DNA of 64,000 bases from Corynebacterium terpenotabidum Y-11 (GCF_000418365.1 NC_021663.1:1426001-1490000), one strand, 5' to 3'; shown: positions 27,141-36,836, counted from the stretch's first letter. Notes: generated by a model from the sequence alone, not told the origin. Made by a program: numbers and translations.

Positions 27141-28442
27141 GTGACCCATCCTGACGACCACCATCATCTCACGTCCCCCCGGGACGGACTGCCGCCGCTG
27201 GCGGACACCCCGGAGGCCGTCGCTGAGGTCGCTGCAGCCCTCGCCGACGGCACCGGCCCCGTCGCGGTCGACACCGAACGTGCCTCAGGTTTCCGCTTCG
27301 ATGACCGGGCTTGGCTCGTCCAGCTGCGGCGGACCGGGGCCGGTACCCACCTTGTCGATCCCGCACAGGTTCCACAGTTCGGCAGCCTGCTGGTCCCGGT
27401 GATGAACTCCACACCGTGGATTCTCCACGCCGCGCACACCGACCTGCCTGCCTTGACCACGCTCGGCTGGCGCGCGGTACGGCTCCACGACACTCAGATC
27501 GCCGGTCGGCTCCTGGGTTACGGGCAGATCGGTCTCGCCGGGATGCTCACCGAGCTGCTGGGGGTGACCGTCGCGAAGGACAAGGGCCGGGAGGACTGGT
27601 CCGCCCGCCCGCTGCCCCGGGACATGCTGACCTACGCCGCGCTCGACGTGGAGCTGCTCACGGAACTGCTGGACGCCGCCCTGTCCCTGCTTCGTTCGCG
27701 TGGGGACGCCGAGGGGCGTGACCGGATCGGCTGGTACGACCAGGAATGCGACCGGGTTCTGTCTGACTGGTCATACCCGGTCAGTGTCGGTGACTGGACC
27801 CGGCTGCGCGGTATCGGCGCGGTCCGGGATCCGCGGGGGCTGGAACTGGCCCGTCGGCTCACTGACATCCGGACCGATGTCGCCCGCCGCCGGGACACCC
27901 CACCGGAGCGGGTCGTCGACTCGTCCACCATCATCGAGATGGCCCGTTCCCCGTACCGGGCCGAAGACGTGCTGCGCCAGCGGCGTCACGGCCGTGGCAG
28001 TCCCCGGTTCTCCGGGGAACTCCGGTCCCGCCTCCTCGCCGGAGTGCGTGAGGCGTTGGCCGTGGACGCCGCGTCCTTGCCGCCCCGCCCGGTTGGCCGT
28101 GGAGGGCACCCGGACCACCGCACCTGGGCCACTGACTTCCCGGTGGCGGACCACCTGCTCACCGGCTTCCGCACCGCCGTCGACGATCTGGCCGCCGACC
28201 TCGGGCTGCACCCCTCGGAGCTGATGGTGAGCCGCTCCGTCCGGGCAGTGGCCTGGGAGGTGTCCCTGGTGCTGCCCGTCACCGGGGAGCGAAAGTCGGC
28301 CACCGACCTGGGCTCCGACCCGGTGGGGTGGGCGGAGGATCTCCTCGGTCACCACCTCGGACGCGAGGGTGCCCGCGACTGGCAGATCGACCTCTTGGTT
28401 CCGGTGTTCCTGCCGACCCTGGCCGCAGAAATGCCGGTGTGA
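27141..28442 (+). CDS. rnd: Ribonuclease D (DEDDy exonuclease with HRDC domain)
   Basis: 3'-5' exoribonuclease of 433 residues that trims tRNA and other small RNAs. The exonuclease domain (about residues 25-190) has Val-Asp-Thr-Glu, a second Asp region at Leu-His-Asp-Thr-Gln, and Tyr-Ala-Ala-Leu-Asp-Val with the DEDDy Tyr and Asp. An HRDC-type region follows around residues 215-300. The GTG start is seven bases after the DUF3000 stop. Ends 23 bases before the convergent dxs stop. Confidence 0.92.
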   Translation: MTHPDDHHHLTSPRDGLPPLADTPEAVAEVAAALADGTGPVAVDTERASGFRFDDRAWLVQLRRTGAGTHLVDPAQVPQFGSLLVPVMNSTPWILHAAHTDLPALTTLGWRAVRLHDTQIAGRLLGYGQIGLAGMLTELLGVTVAKDKGREDWSARPLPRDMLTYAALDVELLTELLDAALSLLRSRGDAEGRDRIGWYDQECDRVLSDWSYPVSVGDWTRLRGIGAVRDPRGLELARRLTDIRTDVARRRDTPPERVVDSSTIIEMARSPYRAEDVLRQRRHGRGSPRFSGELRSRLLAGVREALAVDAASLPPRPVGRGGHPDHRTWATDFPVADHLLTGFRTAVDDLAADLGLHPSELMVSRSVRAVAWEVSLVLPVTGERKSATDLGSDPVGWAEDLLGHHLGREGARDWQIDLLVPVFLPTLAAEMPV

Positions 28443-28465
28443 GGTCACGCCGGGGGACGGACCGG

Positions 28466-30232
28466 TCAGCGGCGGAGATGTTCCACCCAGTCGGCGGCTC
28501 GGCGCCCGGCGGACGTGGGATCGAGACGGGACTCCGCGAGGATCTCAGCACGCGTCCCGTGGGTGAGGAAGCGCTGTTCCAGTGCCAGGTAACGCACCGG
28601 GATGTCCACCTCCGCGGCGACGAGCGCCCGGTGGAACTGTTGCCCGGCACCACCGTGGACCCCGTTGTCCTCAACAGTGATGACAAGGTCCACATCCCGC
28701 GCCGCGTCCACGAGACTGTCGGCGACCGGGGTGACCCACACCGGGTCAATGACGGTGACATGGTGCCCGGCGTCCACCAGAGCGGACGCCGCGGCGAAGG
28801 ACTGGGCCGTTAACGCCCCGTAATTGACCACGAGAACCTCGAGGCCGTCCGCTGTGACCTCCCCTCCGTCGGCGAGGATGTCGAAATCCGGGGTGGAGCG
28901 CAGCGCCGGGACGTCTGCCGGCACCTCCCCCTTCGGGAAGCGCAGCACCGTCGGCCCGTCGGAGACGGCGGTACACCGCCGCAGGGCGGCGGCCGTCCTC
29001 GCCCCGTCACGGGGGGCGGCGACCCGGATCCCGGGCACCGTACCGGTGACCGACAGGTCCCACATCCCGTGGTGGCTCGCCCCGTCCGGCCCGGTGACGC
29101 CGGCCCGGTCCAGGACGAGGGTCACCGGAAGATGCAGCAGAGCGACATCCATGAGCAACTGGTCGAACGCCCGGTTGAGAAAGGTCGAGTAGACCGCCAC
29201 CACCGGGTGCAGTCCCCCTGTCGCCAGCCCCGCCGCGCAGGTCACGGCATGTTGTTCGGCGATGCCCACGTCGACGGTGCGCTCCGGGAAACGGGCGGCG
29301 AACCTGTCGAGACCGGTCGGCCCGGCCATCGCGGCAGTCACCGCGACGATGTCCTCCCGCTCCGCACCGACTGCGGTGAGTTCGTCGGCGAAGACACCGG
29401 TCCAGGTGCGGCCGCCACCGGTCCTGCGCTGACCGGACACCGGGTCGATGATCCCGGTGGAGTGCATCCGGTCAATGTCGTCGTTGACCGCCGGGGCGTA
29501 CCCGTGCCCTTTCTCGGTGACGGTGTGGACGATCACCGGACCGCCGTGGTCCCGCGCCTGACGCAGGGTGCGCTCCAGGGCCTCGAGGTCATGACCGTCG
29601 ACCGGTCCGAGGTACGTCAGCCCGAGGTCACCGAACAGCTTCCGCGGGACCGACGCCCTGCGCGGACCGACCAGGCCACCGACTGTCGGCGAGTAGGACA
29701 GTCCGTTGTCGTTGACCACCACAACGAGTCGCCGCCCGTCGCCCTCGGCAATATTGTTCAACGCCTCCCATGCCATGCCCCCGGTCAGGGCCCCGTCCCC
29801 GATCACCGCGACTACGCATCGGTCGTCCTGACCGGTGAGTGCAAATGCCCGGGACAGTCCGTCGGCACAGGACAGGGATGCTGACGCGTGGGAGGATTCG
29901 GTCCAGTCGTGCGGGCTCTCCTCCCGAGACGGGTAGCCGGACAGACCGTCGAAGCGCCGAAGGGTGTCGAACAGGTCCCGCCGCCCGGTGAGGATCTTGT
30001 GGACGTAGCTCTGGTGGCCGGTGTCGAAGATGACGGGGTCCACCGGGGAGCGGAAAACCCGGTGGACGGCCAGGGTGAGTTCCACGACCCCGAGATTTGG
30101 TCCGAGGTGCCCCCCGGTGGAGGCTACCGTCGCCACGAGGAACTCCCGGATCTCCGCCGCGAGCGTGGTCAGGGACGCCTGGTCGAGCGTCCGCAGATCC
30201 GCCGGTGACGACACCGTTCCGAGAACAGACAT
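28466..30232 (-). CDS. dxs: 1-deoxy-D-xylulose-5-phosphate synthase, loop-deleted
   Basis: First enzyme of the MEP isoprenoid pathway: condenses pyruvate and glyceraldehyde 3-phosphate using thiamine diphosphate. The 588-residue product has His-Leu-Gly-Pro-Asn-Leu-Gly (42-48), the ThDP motif Gly-Asp-Gly (154-156) to Asn-Asp-Asn (184-186), the Gly-Pro-Val-Asp-Gly-His motif and the Asp-Arg-Ala-Gly transketolase signature. It is about 50 residues shorter than usual, because the flexible segment after residue 187 is reduced to roughly a dozen residues. ATG 30232 is chosen (GGGAGAGG just upstream); the frame upstream is not DXS-like. Confidence 0.94.
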   Translation of the reverse strand: MSVLGTVSSPADLRTLDQASLTTLAAEIREFLVATVASTGGHLGPNLGVVELTLAVHRVFRSPVDPVIFDTGHQSYVHKILTGRRDLFDTLRRFDGLSGYPSREESPHDWTESSHASASLSCADGLSRAFALTGQDDRCVVAVIGDGALTGGMAWEALNNIAEGDGRRLVVVVNDNGLSYSPTVGGLVGPRRASVPRKLFGDLGLTYLGPVDGHDLEALERTLRQARDHGGPVIVHTVTEKGHGYAPAVNDDIDRMHSTGIIDPVSGQRRTGGGRTWTGVFADELTAVGAEREDIVAVTAAMAGPTGLDRFAARFPERTVDVGIAEQHAVTCAAGLATGGLHPVVAVYSTFLNRAFDQLLMDVALLHLPVTLVLDRAGVTGPDGASHHGMWDLSVTGTVPGIRVAAPRDGARTAAALRRCTAVSDGPTVLRFPKGEVPADVPALRSTPDFDILADGGEVTADGLEVLVVNYGALTAQSFAAASALVDAGHHVTVIDPVWVTPVADSLVDAARDVDLVITVEDNGVHGGAGQQFHRALVAAEVDIPVRYLALEQRFLTHGTRAEILAESRLDPTSAGRRAADWVEHLRR

Positions 30233-30246
30233 ACCGCCTCTCCCTG

Positions 30247-31680
30247 TCACCGCTGCCCGGCGTCGCGCACGTAATGGGCGAGTACCTCGACATGGTGGGT
30301 CAGGCCGAACGCGTCCACCGCGGTCAGTGACACCGGCCGGTACCCGTGGGAGCAGAGGATTCCGGCATCCCGGGCTGCAGTGGCCGGGTCGCAGCCGATG
30401 TGCAGAATATGCTCCGGACACCGCTGGGCGATCTCTTCCAGGACCTTCTTCCCGGCGCCGGTGCGCGGCGGATCGAGGACCACCGCATGCAGCGGGTGAC
30501 CGTCGTCGCCCGCCCCGCGCAGTTCCGGCAGACAGGCACCGACGTCACCGTCGACGAAGCGGACGTCCCGGTCCGCGAGAACGGTCTGGCCGACAGCAGT
30601 GGAGTCCGAGGCGATGTCGACGCTGTCCACGGCGGTGCCCGGCAGCGCATCGGCCACGGCGGCGGCGAACACCCCGGCTCCGCCGTACAGGTCCCACACC
30701 ACCGGTCGGCCGGATTCCCCGGCTGTACCTGACGGCTCGGTGACCGGCTGGGTGCCAGCGAGCGTGCTGGCGATCCAGGAGCTGTACACCGACGGCGCGG
30801 ACAGGTGCGCCTGCCAGAACGCTTCGGCCGGAACAGTCCAGGTCACACCGTTGACTGTATGGGTGACCGTCCCGTCCCCCACGAGGACGCGTCGGCGGGT
30901 CCGACGGCGCACCGTGGTATCCCGGCGACGTCCGGGGCGTCGGCCACGGGAGGTCTTCCGCCCGGTCGGTTCCTTCGTCAGTTCCACCACCGAGCGGGCA
31001 CCGTTGTCTCCGACGGCGATGCAGATCTCCGCTCCCGGTGTGGGATCCAGGGACGCCAGCTCCTCGGCCAGTCCGTCGACCAGGGCCGGGGCCCACTGGG
31101 CGCACACGGCCCGGTCGACCGGGACAATGCCGTGGCTGCCGAAGCGGCGCAGGCCGACCTGGCCGTCCCGGTCGACCCCGAGCCGGACCCTGGTGCGATA
31201 CCCGGTCTGCGGCGGTGGGGAGACGACCGTGACCGGCACCCGCTCACCTGCCCCGAGATCGAGGTGACCGATGCGGGTGAACTGGTCGACGACGACGCGT
31301 CGCTTCCACTCCGCCGCGCCGTCTACGTCAACGATGTCCAGGTCGCAGCAGCCGGCCCCGGCGGCCGCAGCCGCGCAGACCGGCGCCACCCGGTGCGGGG
31401 AGACCCCGGTGATCAGAGTGACGTCGGCGACCTGACCGGTGAGGAACCGTCGGGCTGCCGAGGGTGCGGGATCCAGGATCACCGGGACGCCGGTCTCCCC
31501 CGGCAGCGCTCCGCGGACGAAGACGACCTGGCCCGCCCGCTCACCGGCCTCTGGTCCGAAGCGGGCCACCGCCGCCCCACCGTGGGCGGGACCGTCGATG
31601 TCGAGGATCACGGGAGCTTCAGGGTCTGGCCCTGGTCCGGGCACTGGTCCGGGCACTGGTCCGGGCACTGAGTCGGTCAC
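30247..31680 (-). CDS. TRAM-domain RNA (uracil-5-)methyltransferase (Rv2689c-like)
   Basis: SAM-dependent TrmA/RumA-type enzyme of 477 residues expected to make 5-methyluridine in tRNA or rRNA. An N-terminal Pro-Gly-Pro-Val repeat is followed by a TRAM/OB domain (about residues 23-85), a Cys-rich stretch (four Cys around 100-115, possibly an iron-sulphur site), and the methyltransferase fold with Val-Trp-Asp-Leu-Tyr-Gly-Gly-Ala-Gly and Leu-Asp-Pro-Pro-Arg-Thr-Gly. The catalytic Cys is in His-Ile-Gly-Cys-Asp-Pro-Ala, where Gly replaces the usual Ser. An Arg-rich insert lies mid-protein. Target is not known. Confidence 0.88.
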   Translation of the reverse strand: MTDSVPGPVPGPVPGPGPDPEAPVILDIDGPAHGGAAVARFGPEAGERAGQVVFVRGALPGETGVPVILDPAPSAARRFLTGQVADVTLITGVSPHRVAPVCAAAAAGAGCCDLDIVDVDGAAEWKRRVVVDQFTRIGHLDLGAGERVPVTVVSPPPQTGYRTRVRLGVDRDGQVGLRRFGSHGIVPVDRAVCAQWAPALVDGLAEELASLDPTPGAEICIAVGDNGARSVVELTKEPTGRKTSRGRRPGRRRDTTVRRRTRRRVLVGDGTVTHTVNGVTWTVPAEAFWQAHLSAPSVYSSWIASTLAGTQPVTEPSGTAGESGRPVVWDLYGGAGVFAAAVADALPGTAVDSVDIASDSTAVGQTVLADRDVRFVDGDVGACLPELRGAGDDGHPLHAVVLDPPRTGAGKKVLEEIAQRCPEHILHIGCDPATAARDAGILCSHGYRPVSLTAVDAFGLTHHVEVLAHYVRDAGQR

Positions 31681-32330
31681 TGTTCCGCCTCGCTGTCTGC
31701 CGTGGGGAGCGCGGCATGCCGACCCACCCGTTCCGCCCGGCCTGCGGTGCGGACCGCCCAGACGGTGATGAGGACGACGACCGCGGTGAGCGGAAGGCCC
31801 ATGAGAATGCGGGTGATGCCGAGGATTCCCACGGCGTCATCCTGGGTGTAGAGCCACTGCTGGACGATGAACCGGGCGAAGAAGACCGCCGCCCAGGCCA
31901 GCGTCGCCACCGAGTAGACCCGGATCCCGGTACGGCTACTGCGCCACCGCTGGGGCTCCCCGTTGATACCGTGCCAGATCACCCCGACCAACGGCCAGCG
32001 CACCAGGGTGGACACGGTGAAGGCGATACCGGCAACCAGTGAGTACCAGATGCCGTAGGCGAAGTACCCTTTGGCGTCCCCGGTGAGCCAGGCGATGAGG
32101 GCGCACAGCGCGACACCGAGGATGCCGGAGACGGCGGGCATGAGCGTCTCCCGGCGGGCGAGTCGCCACAGGAATATGAGCACCGCCACGACCACGGCAC
32201 TGACAAGTGCCGGGCCAAGACCCCAACGTGCGTTGACCGGTACGAGCACCAGCACGGGGATGACTGTGGCGATCATGCCGGACAGTCCCCCGAGCTGTTC
32301 GAGAATGCTCGGTTCGGTGGGTCGGCTCAC
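31677..32330 (-). CDS. DUF3159 family integral membrane protein (Rv2693c-like)
   Basis: 217 residues with about six membrane helices, the DUF3159 pattern (Gly-Leu-Ser-Gly-Met-Ile near the start, Trp-Arg-Leu-Ala-Arg, and Gly-Tyr-Phe-Ala-Tyr-Gly-Ile-Trp) and a short charged tail. Function unknown. It overlaps both neighbours by four bases, so it is translated from the same message as the DUF3710 gene before it and the methyltransferase after it. Confidence 0.87.
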   Translation of the reverse strand: MSRPTEPSILEQLGGLSGMIATVIPVLVLVPVNARWGLGPALVSAVVVAVLIFLWRLARRETLMPAVSGILGVALCALIAWLTGDAKGYFAYGIWYSLVAGIAFTVSTLVRWPLVGVIWHGINGEPQRWRSSRTGIRVYSVATLAWAAVFFARFIVQQWLYTQDDAVGILGITRILMGLPLTAVVVLITVWAVRTAGRAERVGRHAALPTADSEAEQ

Positions 32331-33142
32331 TCGGAGCCCTCCATCCTGCTCCCCGCGGTACCACCGGTCCGGCGGCGCGCAGCCGGAGCAGGCTGCGACG
32401 CCTGCGGGGTCTGCTGCGCCTTCTTGGCCTCTTCCGCCTGCCTGGCCACGGTCTTCTTCAGTTCCTCCGCCATCGCCGCCGGGATGACCACCGGGAGAGC
32501 ACGCCCGGCGGGGGCCGGCTCGTCACCACGGTTGACGAAGGTGCGGGAGATAACGTCGTAGGCGAGTTCCGCAAGCGCATCGGCGGAGGACGCCGGGCCG
32601 GCCAGGGTCATCCGCAGCATCCACCGTGGACCATCGACTCCGATCACCCGGACGACGCCCTCACCGATGGTCCCCACCAGCTCGGTTCCCCAGTCGTTGG
32701 TTCGTCGGGTGACCTCGAGTCCGTCACCGACCATGCCCTCGGCGAACTCGTCGATGTCGGCGGCCCACTGTCCCCCGCTCCGTGGCGCGGCGAAGGCTGC
32801 CGGGGTAATCCGACCGTGCGGGGTCAGGATATGGATCTGTCGGGGCCCCTCGGATCCCATCTCCACCTGGACCTCGGCGGAGTGCGGCACCGGGACCATC
32901 ATCGATCCGAGATCCAGGCCGCCCTTGGCGAAGTCGGAGAAGTCGAATTCACGGTAATTCACCGCATCTCCGTCGAAAGGACCGAAGTCACCGTTCACCG
33001 GGTCAAAAACCGTGGTCGCTCCGTCGGTGACAGACGGCTGGGCCGGTGCCTCCGACCGGTCAACTTCCGCCTGTGGCCCGTCCTGCTGGTCGGTGCCCTC
33101 CGCCGTCGACGGCGCGTTCCTCTTCTTGCCGAATGGCCACAT
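32327..33142 (-). CDS. DUF3710 domain-containing protein (Rv2696c-like)
   Basis: 271-residue soluble protein: basic start (Met-Trp-Pro-Phe-Gly-Lys-Lys), a polar linker, the DUF3710 core (about residues 65-215, with Gly-Leu-Asp-Leu-Gly-Ser and Trp-Met-Leu-Arg) and an Ala/Gln/Pro-rich tail. Function unknown. Lies downstream of dut after a 77-base spacer with four 11-base tandem repeats. GGAGAG upstream of the ATG overlaps the first repeat. Confidence 0.87.
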   Translation of the reverse strand: MWPFGKKRNAPSTAEGTDQQDGPQAEVDRSEAPAQPSVTDGATTVFDPVNGDFGPFDGDAVNYREFDFSDFAKGGLDLGSMMVPVPHSAEVQVEMGSEGPRQIHILTPHGRITPAAFAAPRSGGQWAADIDEFAEGMVGDGLEVTRRTNDWGTELVGTIGEGVVRVIGVDGPRWMLRMTLAGPASSADALAELAYDVISRTFVNRGDEPAPAGRALPVVIPAAMAEELKKTVARQAEEAKKAQQTPQASQPAPAARRRTGGTAGSRMEGSE

Positions 33143-33156
33143 GCTGTTCTGTCCTC

Positions 33157-33200
33157 TCCTGCTGGTGTCCTGTTGGTGCCCTGCTGGTGTCCTGCTCGTC
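33157..33200. repeat. Four tandem 11-base repeats upstream of the DUF3710 gene
   Basis: Units close to TCCTGCTGGTG between dut and the DUF3710 gene, the last one diverged. They end 14 bases before the ATG on the minus strand, so copy number would change the 5' untranslated length. Confidence 0.85.
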
Positions 33201-33219
33201 CGGGTAATGTGCTGCCCGG

Positions 33220-33678
33220 TCAGCTCCCGGTCGATCCGTGGCCACCGGTACCTCGGACGGTCTCCCCGAGATCGGCGGGGTCAGCGACTTCCGTGACATC
33301 GCACAGACTGACCCGCTGGACGAGCAGCTGGGCGATCCGATCACCGCGGGTGACGGTTACCGGGGTCTCCGGGTCAAGGTTGATCAGACAGATCTTGATC
33401 TCCCCCCGGTAGTCAGCGTCCACGGTGCCCGGGGCGTTGACGATCGACAGCCCCTTCTTCCACGCCAACCCGCTCCGGGGGTGCACCAGCCCCACGGTAC
33501 CGACCGGCAGGGCGATCGCCAGTCCGGTCCCGACCAGAGCCCTCTGCCCGGGCTCCATCGTGAGTGTCTCCGCACTGTACAGGTCAATTCCGGCGTCTGT
33601 GGGGTGGGCCCGACGCGGCAGCGGCAGGTCCGGGTCGAGCCGGTGGACGCGCAGCGCTTCCTCGGAGGATTCGTTCAT
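33220..33678 (-). CDS. dut: dUTP diphosphatase
   Basis: Trimeric dUTPase that hydrolyses dUTP to dUMP and keeps uracil out of DNA. All five motifs are visible: [32 protein letters not shown] and the C-terminal Arg-Gly-Thr-Gly-Gly-His-Gly-Ser. ATG 33678 gives 152 residues. A TAGACT -10-like hexamer ends seven bases before it, so the mRNA may be leaderless; GTG 33699 is the longer alternative. Confidence 0.95.
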   Translation of the reverse strand: MNESSEEALRVHRLDPDLPLPRRAHPTDAGIDLYSAETLTMEPGQRALVGTGLAIALPVGTVGLVHPRSGLAWKKGLSIVNAPGTVDADYRGEIKICLINLDPETPVTVTRGDRIAQLLVQRVSLCDVTEVADPADLGETVRGTGGHGSTGS

Positions 33679-33791
33679 GGGCTGTAGTCTACCGCCCACA
33701 GTGACCGCCCCTGGCAGCCTGGCTGTGGTCCGTGCCCGGGAGCGGTCTACACTGGGTCATTGTGTACGACGCCGAACCGACAGGAGATGAC

Positions 33792-34310
33792 GTGGCCCCG
33801 GAACCCGCCAAGGAGCCTTCCCACAGCAGTTCCACCGGCTCCGGTCCTGCGGTCCTCTATGTTGAGCGTCAGCCGGTACCGCTGTCCTGGTGGCTCATCG
33901 GCATCGGTGTAGCTGCTCTGCTCGCCTGGCAGGGGCAGATGAGCCGGGAATGGTACTGGGGAGTCGTGGTCGGGATTCTCGCCCTGGTCGCGGTGGTGTG
34001 GTCCCTCATCTACGCCTCCCGGAACCGGGTGATCGTCGAGCGGGACAGCCGAGGGGAAACCTGGCTCCGGGTCGGGGACGCCTCGCTCCCCCGCTCCGCG
34101 GTATCCCGAACCGTGTCGGTCCCCCCCACCGCCCGCAGGGCCGCTATGGGACGGCAGCTGGATCCCGCCGCCTTTGTGGTCCACCGGACCTGGATCCCCG
34201 CGATGGCCATGTTCATCCTCGACGATGAGGATGACCCGACCCCCTACTGGCTGATTTCCACCGCTGAGCCAGAGACCGTACTGAAGGTCTTCGGGGCACC
34301 GGTCGACTGA
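33792..34310 (+). CDS. DUF3093 family membrane protein (Rv2698-like)
   Basis: 172 residues with two membrane helices (about 32-50 and 58-78) and a soluble C-terminal half rich in Arg and Asp, matching DUF3093. Function unknown. GTG 33792 is preferred because AGGAG lies five bases upstream and a TACACT -10-like hexamer at 33748-33753 would put transcription start near 33760; a GTG at 33762 is in frame too. Divergent from dut with short spacing, as in M. tuberculosis. Confidence 0.85.
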   Translation: MAPEPAKEPSHSSSTGSGPAVLYVERQPVPLSWWLIGIGVAALLAWQGQMSREWYWGVVVGILALVAVVWSLIYASRNRVIVERDSRGETWLRVGDASLPRSAVSRTVSVPPTARRAAMGRQLDPAAFVVHRTWIPAMAMFILDDEDDPTPYWLISTAEPETVLKVFGAPVD

Positions 34311-34340
34311 GACCGGGCCCGGGGCGGACGCTCCCCGACG

Positions 34341-34400
34341 GGCACAGGCAGGCTCAAGCAGGCTCAAGCAGGCTCCAGCAGGCTCAGGCAGACTCAGGCA
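34341..34400. repeat. Tandem 10-base repeats at the end of the DUF4193 gene
   Basis: Five clear units close to GGCTCAAGCA (34351-34400) with a partial one before them. They lie between the convergent DUF3093 and DUF4193 genes and run into the last DUF4193 codons. Confidence 0.88.
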
Positions 34401-34693
34401 CAGTCGACGCAGATGAATCCGCCGTCGCTGTCCTTCTCCGCGATGCGGTTGCGGTGCTGCACGAGGAAGCACACCGAACAGGTGAACTCGTCATTTTGCC
34501 GGGGGATCACCTCGCCACTGAGCTCTTCACCGGACAGGTCCGCCATCGGGATGTCCAGGGGCTCGACGATGTCGCCGTCATCGGTGTCGTCGATCTCCGG
34601 TTCCGCCTTCTCCGCGGCCTTGAGTCCCTCGAGCGAATCGGTCTCGATCTCATCCTCCGGACGGGTCCGCGGTGCGTCATAGTCAGTCGCCAT
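34394..34693 (-). CDS. DUF4193 zinc-ribbon-like protein (Rv2699c-like)
   Basis: Small acidic protein of 99 residues. The N-terminal 65 residues are rich in Asp and Glu; the C-terminus has two Cys pairs, Cys-Ser-Val-Cys and Cys-Val-Asp-Cys, 24 residues apart, suggesting one bound zinc. The DUF4193 family is conserved in mycolate-containing actinobacteria and its function is unknown. ATG 34693 is set by AGGAGGA seven bases upstream. Confidence 0.9.
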   Translation of the reverse strand: MATDYDAPRTRPEDEIETDSLEGLKAAEKAEPEIDDTDDGDIVEPLDIPMADLSGEELSGEVIPRQNDEFTCSVCFLVQHRNRIAEKDSDGGFICVDCA

Positions 34694-34866
34694 GGTGCTT
34701 CCTCCTGAAGTTCCCGAAAACGGGCATGGGGTTGTGCTGGTGTCGTGGATGTGCACCCAGGGAGTACGTCCAGGTCAGCACGCGACCCCGGGGTTGTCCC
34801 GCGCATACTAAAACAGCACCGGCCCGTTGTCACCTCACCGTCCCCTCCCCCCCGGGCAGTGCCCCC

Positions 34867-35805
34867 TCACAGCATCGTCGGCATCGGCATTCCGAGCACA
34901 TGACCTGCTATTTCTCCGGAGATCCGGGGCGAGGCAGCCACCACACCCACCCCCTCCCGGTACCCCTTGGTGAGGAGAGGCATGTGCACTACCGCGCCGG
35001 CCCGTGCAGCGATCAGTGCACCGCCGGCATGGTCCCAGGGGCCGAGTCCGTGCTCGTAGTAGGCATCGAGCGCACCGGCGGCGACGGCACACAGGTCCAG
35101 GGCGGCCGATCCGGCCCGTCGGATGTCCCGGATCCGGGGAAGCAGGTCACCGAGCAGCGCGGCCTGCCGTGCCCGGCGCTCGGCGTCATAGGAGAACCCC
35201 GTCCCCACCAGTGACGTGGCCAGGGTCCGGGGGCCGGTGGATGGTGCGAGGACCCGCCCGGCGCCCTCGTCTTCTTCATGCGCCAGCACCGCCGCTCCTC
35301 CGGTACAGGCGGAGAACACCCGTCTCCGCGCGATGTCGGCCACGGCGGCGGCCACCGGGACCCCGTTGACGGTGGCTGCGATGCTCACTGCGCTGGCCGG
35401 GAAACCGTAGATGAAGTTCACGGTGCCGTCGATCGGATCGACGACCCACGTCACGACATCGGCCCGGAGGTCACCGCCGTCCTCCTCCCCGAGCACGGCG
35501 TCCCGGGATTCCCCGGTGAGGAGTCGCCGGATCAGCGCCTCGCTGGACCGATCGACGGCGGTGACCGGGTCCACCTCCGAGCTCTTCGTGGTCGACACCG
35601 GAACGCGGCCATCGGGTCCCGCGACCTGACGGCGGGCGTCACGGACATGCCGGGCGGCCGTCACCGCCACGGAGACAGCAGTCCGGCGGAGCTGGTCGGG
35701 GGTCCGGTCCGCCAGCACCTCAGCACATGTCGGGGACAGGTCTTCCGTGGTCTCCCGGGTGAGGAGCAGGTGATCGGAGGAAGCGGTGGAAACGGGATCG
35801 GTCAT
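34867..35805 (-). CDS. suhB: Inositol monophosphatase family protein (SuhB-like)
   Basis: Mg-dependent phosphatase of 312 residues, expected to hydrolyse inositol phosphate for the PIM pathway. Metal-site motifs are present: Gly-Glu-Glu-Asp-Gly, Val-Asp-Pro-Ile-Asp-Gly-Thr-Val-Asn-Phe and the late Trp-Asp-His-Ala-Gly-Gly-Ala. An N-terminal extension of about 40 residues precedes the core. ATG 35805 is taken; upstream sequence is not family-like. Divergent from ppgK, the order seen with Rv2701c and Rv2702. Other substrates such as histidinol phosphate cannot be excluded. Confidence 0.9.
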   Translation of the reverse strand: MTDPVSTASSDHLLLTRETTEDLSPTCAEVLADRTPDQLRRTAVSVAVTAARHVRDARRQVAGPDGRVPVSTTKSSEVDPVTAVDRSSEALIRRLLTGESRDAVLGEEDGGDLRADVVTWVVDPIDGTVNFIYGFPASAVSIAATVNGVPVAAAVADIARRRVFSACTGGAAVLAHEEDEGAGRVLAPSTGPRTLATSLVGTGFSYDAERRARQAALLGDLLPRIRDIRRAGSAALDLCAVAAGALDAYYEHGLGPWDHAGGALIAARAGAVVHMPLLTKGYREGVGVVAASPRISGEIAGHVLGMPMPTML

Positions 35806-35905
35806 GCACCCATGGTGCCTGTGATCGACGGCCGGCGCCGACACCGGTACCGCACTACTCGGCTCGCCGGGTCCGCACTGTCAAACTCCGGTAGCATCAC
35901 GCACC

Positions 35906-36676
35906 ATGGCAGAGGCAACGACAGGTTTCGGCGTCGACATCGGTGGCAGCGGGATCAAGGGGGCCAGGGTCGACCTGGTCACCGGGGAGTTCATCGGTGA
36001 ACGGATCAAGATCCTCACCCCGCAGCCGGCAACACCGGAGGCAGTCTCCGATGTGGTCGCCGAGCTGCTCGCGCAGGCGGAGTGGGAGGGGCCGGTGGGG
36101 ATCACGGTCCCGGCGGTCGTGCAGAACCAGATTGCCCGCAGCGCAGCGAATATCGACCCGTCATGGATCGGCACAGATTGTGCGGAGCTGTTCGCCAACC
36201 GGCTCGCGGTCAACGGTGTTCCCCGTTCCGTCGCCGTCCTCAATGACGCGGACGCCGCGGGTCTAGCCGAAGCTGCCTACGGTGATCCCCGGGTACGCGA
36301 TGGTGCTGTACTGCTCCTGACCTTCGGCACCGGGATCGGCTCAGCGCTGATGGTCAACGGTGTGCTCTACCCGAATTCCGAACTGGGACATCTCCTGTTC
36401 CCGGCGATGGACGCGGAGCATTGGGCGTCCTCGGCGGTCAAGGAGCGTGAGGACCTGAGCTACCGGGAATGGGCCCGCCGGGTCTCCCGGGTGCTCGAGG
36501 AGTATCTGCGGATTCTCAACCCTCAGCGGATCGTCGTCGGTGGTGGGGTCTCCCGGAAGTACGAGAAATGGGGGCCGTTCCTCACGGTCGACGCCGAGGT
36601 GTTCCCCGCCGTTCTCCGCAACAGGGCCGGCATCGTCGGTGCTGCCGCCGCCGTCCGGGATGGTGTCCGGCCCTGA
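35906..36676 (+). CDS. ppgK: Polyphosphate glucokinase
   Basis: ROK-family kinase of 256 residues that phosphorylates glucose using polyphosphate or ATP. Phosphate motif Val-Asp-Ile-Gly-Gly-Ser-Gly-Ile-Lys at the start, catalytic Asp in Leu-Asn-Asp-Ala-Asp-Ala-Ala-Gly-Leu, and Phe-Gly-Thr-Gly-Ile-Gly. TAGCAT at 35892-35897 lies eight bases before the ATG, so a leaderless transcript is likely. Followed by sigA. Confidence 0.95.
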   Translation: MAEATTGFGVDIGGSGIKGARVDLVTGEFIGERIKILTPQPATPEAVSDVVAELLAQAEWEGPVGITVPAVVQNQIARSAANIDPSWIGTDCAELFANRLAVNGVPRSVAVLNDADAAGLAEAAYGDPRVRDGAVLLLTFGTGIGSALMVNGVLYPNSELGHLLFPAMDAEHWASSAVKEREDLSYREWARRVSRVLEEYLRILNPQRIVVGGGVSRKYEKWGPFLTVDAEVFPAVLRNRAGIVGAAAAVRDGVRP

Positions 36677-36696
36677 CCCGGGCACCGGGCACAGCG

Positions 36697-36723
36697 TTGC
36701 GTTCCCGCTTCCTGGGTTATAAT
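36697..36723 (+). promoter_or_regulatory. Sigma-A-type promoter of sigA
   Basis: Consensus -10 TATAAT at 36718-36723 with a TTGCGT -35-like element at 36697-36702 (spacer 15). It would give a 5' untranslated region of about 105 bases before sigA. Confidence 0.65.
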
Positions 36724-36836
36724 TGGGGGTCGATTGCGTTGCCGACTGTGCGCCGGCCCTGGTGAGGTCCGTGGCCTGCGCCTTTTCGTGCAACGGCGTC
36801 ATTTTTCTGTCCCCGTCCCCGTAAGAAAGGTCTTCC

